The notes beneath the pieces are model-generated. The model saw only the letters and a program-made list of their open reading frames with translations, was not told the origin of the DNA and ran no database searches. The position numbers were made by a program, and so were the translations under genes. Shown here in pieces: positions 33,845 through 38,702 of a DNA stretch of 38,702 nt (the first letter of the stretch is position 1; each line of letters opens with the position of its first letter). This DNA is from Methylococcales bacterium (lineage in GTDB: Bacteria; Pseudomonadota; Gammaproteobacteria; Methylococcales; Methylomonadaceae), in NCBI GenBank assembly GCA_028707085.1, contig JAQTUW010000025.1, positions 1-38,702 on the forward strand, read 5' to 3'.

Positions 33845-35110
33845 TAAAATCTCGCTTTCTTCTCTTAAATTTCATTTTATATCCGGCGCTTTGTGCGGCC
33901 GGATATAAAAATTTCGCATCCGCCCGGCCCAATTTACATCCGACCGAATAGCTACGAAATCAGAACACAAGACTCTGCGTGATTTTGGTCTTGTCTGTTT
34001 CCTGTACTCGCGCCGTCGTCCAGAGGCGCCAGGATTTTTTGGGGTATTCGCCAACCGCAAAAACCGCACCTGGACGCGTTCGGCGCAAATCCGGACAGAT
34101 CCGCGCCTTAACGCCTGCGCGAGCCCTGGTTGTGCGGATTTCCTTTTGTGTATGTCAACACATCTAGTGGCATAAGTCATCACTTTCAGTGCGCGTCGTA
34201 GCTTGATGCGCCAACCTGCCCGGAATGGCGCTGGTCGGAACATGGATAAATTTACGCCGTGTTTTCAGCGTGTTAACCGCAAAATCCATGTTTGCTCCCG
34301 AAAAATGGAGCGGCTAGGAAAAGATCAAAAATAACCAAATTTTACACAACACGCCTATCTTTTGCCGCTTTTATTGGCGGCGGGAGGAAAAAACAGGCTG
34401 CATCGTACTGAAATAATGTCGATGCAGACATGATGCCTGCGCCAGACGACTTGCCGCTGGTTTGCCTGAAAACCCGTGTTTCCAACCATTCTTGCATACT
34501 CTAATTGCATAGCCTGCAATTAGAGTATGGCTAGCGATCCGGCAAAATCTTCCGCTACTGAAATTATAAAAAACTGCTATTATTACAAACATATCGACGC
34601 CAGTTGATGACACGCCCCATGTCTTTTGATACCGAATCCGGCGAACTTGAGGTTTTTCCGCTTTCCATAACCGCATATGAACGCATCCGGCACAGCCTGC
34701 GCACATCCACCTTGCCGTTATTTTTTTCAAATCTCATGCAAGATATTTGCATTTTACTGTTTTTCAGAAATGAAAGCCGACCCTGCATTTGCGATAAATT
34801 CGATCTGGCATGACTACTGCTTCAGCTCAACAGCACAGAGGAAATCCGCCGCCATTCGCTCCAGGCAATACCAGGAATTTCCATGTCGGGTATAATTTGT
34901 TCCAAATGTCGATTCGCAAGGAATCGCAGGCTCCAAATAACTTGCAGGCGCCAAGCTGGCGGCTCAACATTATTGTCATGAAAAGACAGTATCGCCGAAC
35001 CTATTGATGCCGGGACAATGAGCTGTAAAATAATATTGCTCGACTCCACGCCCCTACTTCTAAATGAGGAACGGCATTAAGATGAATCATTCTCTATCCA
35101 CCTGAAAACA
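33845..35110. other. 1.27-kb gap between the two glycan-gene arms, no convincing gene
   Basis: Several frames of 60-123 codons are open here, but they are basic, low-complexity or rich in Cys/Arg and share no motif with known families. None has a good ribosome binding site. The region must hold divergent promoters for the sulfotransferase and flippase genes. A TATAAT hexamer occurs around 34889. The most striking element is the perfect inverted repeat at 34495-34529. The stretch may be decayed mobile or glycan genes, or a real regulatory region. Confidence 0.5.
34495..34529. repeat. perfect 15-bp inverted repeat with 5-base loop
   Basis: CATACTCTAATTGCA (34495-34509) is followed by TAGCC and then its exact complement TGCAATTAGAGTATG (34515-34529). 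The arms are AT-rich with no flanking T-tract, so a normal terminator is unlikely. A site for a dimeric protein, a recombinase or transposon end, or a structured RNA are the main options. Confidence 0.8.
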
Positions 35111-36550
35111 ATGGCAAGAATAATCAAAAAAACAGCGACGGCGATTATATGGAGCGCCGTGGATGTATTTTTACGCTTCGGACTGCAATTTCTGCTCAGC
35201 GTATTTTTTGCCCGATTATTATCGCCGGAAGACTTCGGCATGATCGCCGCGCTCTTCATTTTCACCTCGCTGGCAAACCTGTTCGTGGATTCCGGTTTCT
35301 GTTCCGCCATTATTCAGCACCAGGATATATCGCATACCGACGAATCGACGGTATTCTTTTTCAATCTGGGCATGGCGGCCCTGATGGCGCTGCTGCTCTG
35401 CGCAATGGCCTCATTTATCGCCGTGTTTTTTGAGCAGCCGCTGCTGCGCAAGCTCACCTATATGATGGCGTTAAGCGTGTTTATCAGCGCTTTCGGATCA
35501 ATTCACAACGCCATATTGACCAAAAACCTGATGTTTAAAAGCATTATGACCGCGGGGATGACCAGTTCCGCCCTGTCCGGCGGCCTGTCGCTGTTTCTGG
35601 CTTTTCATGGATATGGGGTGTGGAGCCTGGCCTGGCAAATCCTGGCGGCCAGTCTCGTCAACGTGATGTTGCTGTGGTATTTGCATGACTGGCGGCCAAG
35701 CCTGGTGTTCAGCATGGATTCCTTGCGGAAATTATTCCGATTCGGCGGCTTTTTGTTTGTTTCCTCGTTTCTGGATGTTTTATATACCCGCATGTATACC
35801 CTGCTGATAGGCAAGTTTTTCTCAATTGCCGACCTGGGTTTTTATACCCGCGCACTGAACACCCGGTTATTGCCGTCAAATTTTCTGGACGCCATTTTTA
35901 TCCGGGTGGCGTTTCCGGTGTTTTCCTCCGCCGCGCCCAATACCCAACATCTGGTGAACGGCATGAAAGCCACCCTGTCGGCGATGATGCTGATCAATGT
36001 CCCGGTGATGCTGGGGCTGGCCGTGATAGCCGAACCTTTCACTGTGCTATTATTCGGGGAAAAGTGGCTGCCTTCGGTACCCATTCTGCAGGTGCTGTGC
36101 CTGGCGGCCGTGCTTGGCCCGCTGAATACCGTCAACCTGAACGCCTTGATGGCGCAGGGCCATTCCGACCTGTTTTTCCGTATCGAAGTCGTCAAAAAAA
36201 TCATCGGCATCGTTCTGACCATCTACGCCAGTTTCCATGGCGTCATCGCCATCGCCTGGGCGCAGGTTTTAATCAGTTTTATCGTGTTTTTTATTAATTC
36301 ATACTATACCGGCCATTTGCTCGGCTATAGTTCGATGCAACAGTTGCGCGATGTTTCACCGTTTCTGGGAGCCGGCCTGTTAATGGTCGGCGTCATCTGG
36401 TCCATCGATGAACACATTCAGTTTCCGCCCTTGACCGAGTTACTGCTGACCATTGCCGCCGGCGCCGCTTTTTATACCATAACCTCGCTGTGCATCATTA
36501 AGTACAGCAAATCACATTACATTCTTACGGTTTTTTATCCGGAAAAATAA
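35111..36550 (+). CDS. polysaccharide flippase (MOP/Wzx-type)
   Basis: The 479-residue membrane protein has about 12 to 14 hydrophobic helices and begins TATAIIWSAVDVFLRFGLQF, followed by FFARLLSPEDFGMIAALFIF, the typical start of the polysaccharide-transport group of the MOP superfamily. Later segments such as FGGFLFVSSFLDVLYTRMYTLLIGKFFS and LGFYTRALNTRLLP fit WzxC/RfbX-like proteins. It would move lipid-linked glycan units across the inner membrane. Start ATG 35111; no strong ribosome binding site is seen. It is followed after six bases by a GT2 gene, so flippase and the two glycosyltransferases form one operon. Confidence 0.9.
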   Translation: MARIIKKTATAIIWSAVDVFLRFGLQFLLSVFFARLLSPEDFGMIAALFIFTSLANLFVDSGFCSAIIQHQDISHTDESTVFFFNLGMAALMALLLCAMASFIAVFFEQPLLRKLTYMMALSVFISAFGSIHNAILTKNLMFKSIMTAGMTSSALSGGLSLFLAFHGYGVWSLAWQILAASLVNVMLLWYLHDWRPSLVFSMDSLRKLFRFGGFLFVSSFLDVLYTRMYTLLIGKFFSIADLGFYTRALNTRLLPSNFLDAIFIRVAFPVFSSAAPNTQHLVNGMKATLSAMMLINVPVMLGLAVIAEPFTVLLFGEKWLPSVPILQVLCLAAVLGPLNTVNLNALMAQGHSDLFFRIEVVKKIIGIVLTIYASFHGVIAIAWAQVLISFIVFFINSYYTGHLLGYSSMQQLRDVSPFLGAGLLMVGVIWSIDEHIQFPPLTELLLTIAAGAAFYTITSLCIIKYSKSHYILTVFYPEK

Positions 36551-36556
36551 ATCAAA

Positions 36557-37477
36557 ATGAAACCTTTTATCGGCGCAGTCTGCGTCGCCTATCACCCGGA
36601 TGCCGCCGGGCTGCTGAAAGTCGTCAAGCAGGCCCAGGAGCAAGTCGATTGTCTGGTGGTGGTAAATAATGGCGAGCAGCCCTTGTCGGAAATATTGCCG
36701 GCATTGGACGCCCAGGCCGCGCAGCGGATCAATATCATTGAAAATGGCGACAATCTGGGCATAGCCGCCGCCCTGAATGTCGGCATCCGGTTTTTATGCG
36801 GGCGGCCATGCACCCATCTGCTGCTGCTGGATCAGGACAGCATTCTGCCGCCGGGCATGGTGGCCGCCCTGCTCCGCACCCTGCAAGAACAGGAAGCTTC
36901 CGGGGCTAAAGTTGCCGCTGTCGGCCCCTGTTTCTTTAACACCAACCTGGGAAAAGCGGCGCCCTTCGTGCAGTTTTCAAACCGCGGCATCAAAAAGCTG
37001 TACGGCAGTGAAGCCATGCCGGTGATTCCGGTTCATCATCTGATCACCTCCGGCAGCCTGCTTCCCGCTCAGGCGATTGAGGACATCGGCCTGATGGAAG
37101 AGGAGCTATTCATCGATATGGTGGATACCGAATGGTGCTTCAGAGCCCTGTCCAAAGGCTATCTGTTGTATGGCGACAGCCGGATCATCATGAATCACGC
37201 CCTGGGCGACACGCCCGTGACGTTCATGAAAAAAAAATTCATCGAACATAGCCCGCTCAGGCATTACTACGCCGCCCGAAATCTGATGCATCTGCTCGGA
37301 CGCGCCTATATTCCGCTGAAGTGGCGGCTGGGCCTGTCATACAGCCTTTTCAAGGCTTTTGTTTTTTATTCCCTGATTCCCCGCGACCGGTTTCGGCATT
37401 TTACGCATATCGCCATCGGCATTCGCCACGGCATGGCCGGCAAATACGGGCGCATCGACCGACTGTTTCAGCGATGA
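36557..37477 (+). CDS. glycosyltransferase family 2, rhamnosyltransferase-like
   Basis: The 306-residue protein is a GT2 enzyme with the pattern of rhamnosyltransferases (RfbF/WbbL-like): GAVCVAYHPD at the start, VVVNNG, ENGDNLGIAAALNVGI (about residues 56-71), the LLLLDQDSILPPG metal-binding motif, then FIDMVDTEWCFRALSKGY, the acceptor-side base region. A hydrophobic stretch near the end (SYSLFKAFVFYSLIP) may attach it to the membrane. It probably adds rhamnose or a similar deoxy-sugar to the lipid-linked glycan; the donor is inferred from family resemblance only. It lies six bases after the flippase stop and overlaps the next GT2 gene by four bases (ATGA). Confidence 0.85.
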   Translation: MKPFIGAVCVAYHPDAAGLLKVVKQAQEQVDCLVVVNNGEQPLSEILPALDAQAAQRINIIENGDNLGIAAALNVGIRFLCGRPCTHLLLLDQDSILPPGMVAALLRTLQEQEASGAKVAAVGPCFFNTNLGKAAPFVQFSNRGIKKLYGSEAMPVIPVHHLITSGSLLPAQAIEDIGLMEEELFIDMVDTEWCFRALSKGYLLYGDSRIIMNHALGDTPVTFMKKKFIEHSPLRHYYAARNLMHLLGRAYIPLKWRLGLSYSLFKAFVFYSLIPRDRFRHFTHIAIGIRHGMAGKYGRIDRLFQR

Positions 37478-38211
37478 TTTCGGTTTGCATGACCAGCTAC
37501 AACGGCGGCCTGTATATCGAACAACAGGTCACATCGGTGCTGCAGCAATTGTCCGCGCATGACGAGCTGATTATTGCCGACGATGGCTCCGACGACGATA
37601 CCCTGCAAAAAATCCGCGCCCTGGCCGACCCGCGCATCAAATGGCTGGAATCCGCCGAAAGGCTGGGGGTGATCAGGAATTTCGAACGCGCCTTGCAAAC
37701 GGCAAAGGGCGAGGTGATTTTTTTATGCGACCAGGACGATATCTGGCTGCCGATTAAAGTCGAACAATGCCTGGACGCACTGCGGGAAAGCATTCTGGTT
37801 GTCAGCGATTGTCGAGTGGTGGATGCAAATCTCAATGAGATTTCCCCCTCCTTTTTCAAAATCCGCAATTCCGGCCCCGGCATCCTGCATAATCTTTTTA
37901 AAAACAGCTATCTGGGTTGCTGCATGGCGTTTCGCAGGGAATTGCTGGATTGCGCATTGCCGATTCCGCCGCGGGTTCCCATGCACGACATGTGGCTGGG
38001 ATTGATGGCCGAAACCCGTGGCGGCGTCCGTTTCCTGCCCATACAGCTACTGCTTTACCGCCGGCATGGCCTGAATGCTTCGCCTACCGCCGAAAAAAGC
38101 CCTTTCAGCTTGTCCCAAAAAATGAAATACCGCGCCGTTCTGGTCTGGCTGTTGCTTATTCGTGCGCTGGCCTGCTGGCGCAAATCGCAATTGTTTATTA
38201 TTAAGAAATAA
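37474..38211 (+). CDS. glycosyltransferase family 2 protein
   Basis: The 245-residue GT2 enzyme starts at ATG 37474, overlapping the upstream stop as ATGA. A longer frame (from 37321) exists but runs through the neighbouring gene and is rejected. Motifs: ISVCMTSYNGG at the start, LIIADDGSDDDTL (about residues 32-44), the LCDQDDIWLP metal-binding motif, and MHDMWLGLMAETRGGV, the region with the catalytic Asp. This is the form seen in alpha-L-Rha 1,3-transferase-like (WbbL/WsaE) proteins of glycan clusters. It is the last gene of the plus-strand arm. Confidence 0.85.
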   Translation: MISVCMTSYNGGLYIEQQVTSVLQQLSAHDELIIADDGSDDDTLQKIRALADPRIKWLESAERLGVIRNFERALQTAKGEVIFLCDQDDIWLPIKVEQCLDALRESILVVSDCRVVDANLNEISPSFFKIRNSGPGILHNLFKNSYLGCCMAFRRELLDCALPIPPRVPMHDMWLGLMAETRGGVRFLPIQLLLYRRHGLNASPTAEKSPFSLSQKMKYRAVLVWLLLIRALACWRKSQLFIIKK

Positions 38212-38303
38212 TCTATACACTGCTTACAGTATTGTATATTAATCCAATAAGAGATACAGTGAAGCCGTACTTGTTAACGACAACATCAAGTCTGGGAACG
38301 AAA

Positions 38304-38405
38304 ATGAACGCCACGCACCTTAAATCCGGTCAAATGTTTATCATTCCGCCTCTTTCCGGCCTGCTGGCGTCCGGTTTTGCCGCCCACCGACAAGCCTGTC
38401 GTTAA
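38304..38405 (+). CDS. possible 33-codon small ORF
   Basis: A short frame starts at ATG 38304 after GGGAAC (a weak site) and runs to TAA at 38403-38405. Its product (MNATHLKSGQMF...) has a short hydrophobic middle (IIPPLSGLLASGFAA). It sits before the orphan terminator at 38466-38501, so it might be a leader peptide or part of a small transcript, or chance. Confidence 0.25.
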   Translation: MNATHLKSGQMFIIPPLSGLLASGFAAHRQACR

Positions 38406-38465
38406 TCTAGTTTTTTGCTGTACCTCCTCGTTGTAAAGGCAGTATTTATGCTCTGCTTACTCTAT

Positions 38466-38501
38466 AGCCTCCATCTTTCTCAAAGCTGGAGGCTTTTTTT
38501 T
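38466..38501 (+). terminator. Rho-independent terminator upstream of gltA
   Basis: Arms AGCCTCCA (38466-38473) and TGGAGGCT (38487-38494) form an 8-bp stem with a 13-base loop and are followed directly by T8 (38494-38501). It is a textbook terminator, yet no convincing coding gene ends just before it: the nearest real stop, the GT2 gene at 38211, is 255 bases away. Either the glycan operon has a long 3' leader here or a small RNA ends at this point. Confidence 0.85.
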
Positions 38502-38542
38502 GCCTGTCCATAACGGGCGCCTTATCTACCGGAGACGCTTGA

Positions 38543-38702
38543 ATGTCCGATAAAAAAATAATCCTAAAACCGGCTAATCAGGAAACGGCAATCGAATTGC
38601 CCATTTTGTCCGGCGCCCTGGGCCCGGATGTGATCGATATCCGCAAGCTTTATGCGCAGACCGGCCTGTTCACCTACGACCCCGGCTTCACCTCCTCCGC
38701 TA
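38543..38702 (+). CDS. gltA: citrate synthase, 5' end (cut by window)
   Basis: The frame begins at ATG 38543 with GGAGACG eight bases upstream and continues past the window edge. The first 53 residues contain IELPILSGALGPDVIDIRKL and LFTYDPGFTSSA, the N-terminal region of hexameric gammaproteobacterial citrate synthases (E. coli GltA has a closely similar start). It makes citrate from acetyl-CoA and oxaloacetate. The upstream terminator isolates it from the glycan operon. Catalytic residues lie outside the window. Confidence 0.85.
   Translation, partial: MSDKKIILKPANQETAIELPILSGALGPDVIDIRKLYAQTGLFTYDPGFTSSA

Noticed and set aside
33872-34243. Minus-strand 123-codon frame in the glycan gap
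   Set aside because: The product is highly basic without known motifs or a ribosome binding site, and composition does not fit its neighbours. It remains possible but is not supported.
34371-34730. Minus-strand 119-codon frame over the inverted repeat
   Set aside because: Its Cys/Arg-rich translation has no family pattern, and it passes through the perfect hairpin, which suggests non-coding DNA.

Overview
The window looks like chromosomal DNA of a gammaproteobacterium, possibly a Methylococcales-type methanotroph. That guess rests on a PEP-CTERM-like secreted protein, a very large filamentous-haemagglutinin-family adhesin, a TPR-glycosyltransferase, an Lnt homologue, a BaeSR/Spy-like envelope stress module and the start of citrate synthase; the genus is an inference. 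Most of the sequence is GC-rich. Two blocks, about 230-2200 and 21400-25750, are clearly more AT-rich, carry defence genes and look acquired.

Layout. (1) 234-2102: a complete PvuII-type restriction-modification system with endonuclease, controller protein, an intact C-box operator and a divergent N4-cytosine methyltransferase. (2) 2325-6664, minus strand: Lnt and a TPR-repeat glycosyltransferase. (3) 6777-10181, minus strand: three exported proteins, namely a small periplasmic protein, a PstS-like substrate-binding-fold protein and a PEP-CTERM-like protein. (4) 10182-10701: a divergent intergenic region with promoter-like imperfect repeats. (5) 10702-21289: a TpsA/filamentous haemagglutinin of about 3,500 residues, split into two reading frames at an A8 homopolymer. 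(6) 21411-26250: a second defence block with a C5-methyltransferase carrying an N-terminal helix-turn-helix, a convergent SinI-like endonuclease, a decayed ORF, a TOPRIM/RloB-like protein overlapping an AAA-type ATPase (AbiL/RloAB-like), and a fragment of a type III Mod methyltransferase. (7) 26249-29577: a hypothetical protein, a BaeS-like kinase, a BaeR-like regulator and a small Spy/CpxP-like periplasmic protein. (8) 29703-38211: a surface-glycan cluster in two arms, one on the minus strand (sulfotransferase, HAD-domain protein, GT2) and one on the plus strand (flippase, two GT2 enzymes), separated by about 1.27 kb without convincing genes but with a perfect 15-bp inverted repeat. (9) 38212-38702: an orphan Rho-independent terminator, then the 5' end of gltA.

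Two themes recur. One is building the cell surface: lipoprotein acylation, a giant adhesin, a sorted exoprotein, a glycan cluster and envelope stress sensing. The other is defence: two R-M systems, one nuclease/ATPase pair and remnants of more. The best leads are the A8 frameshift in a giant adhesin that is cysteine-free apart from its signal region and a terminal cysteine pair, the ATPase-TOPRIM pair, the intact PvuII control circuit, and the unexplained hairpins near 34.5 kb and 38.5 kb. No rRNA, tRNA, CRISPR array or intact transposase was recognised. All calls come from reading the sequence and from memory of protein families; no database search was run.
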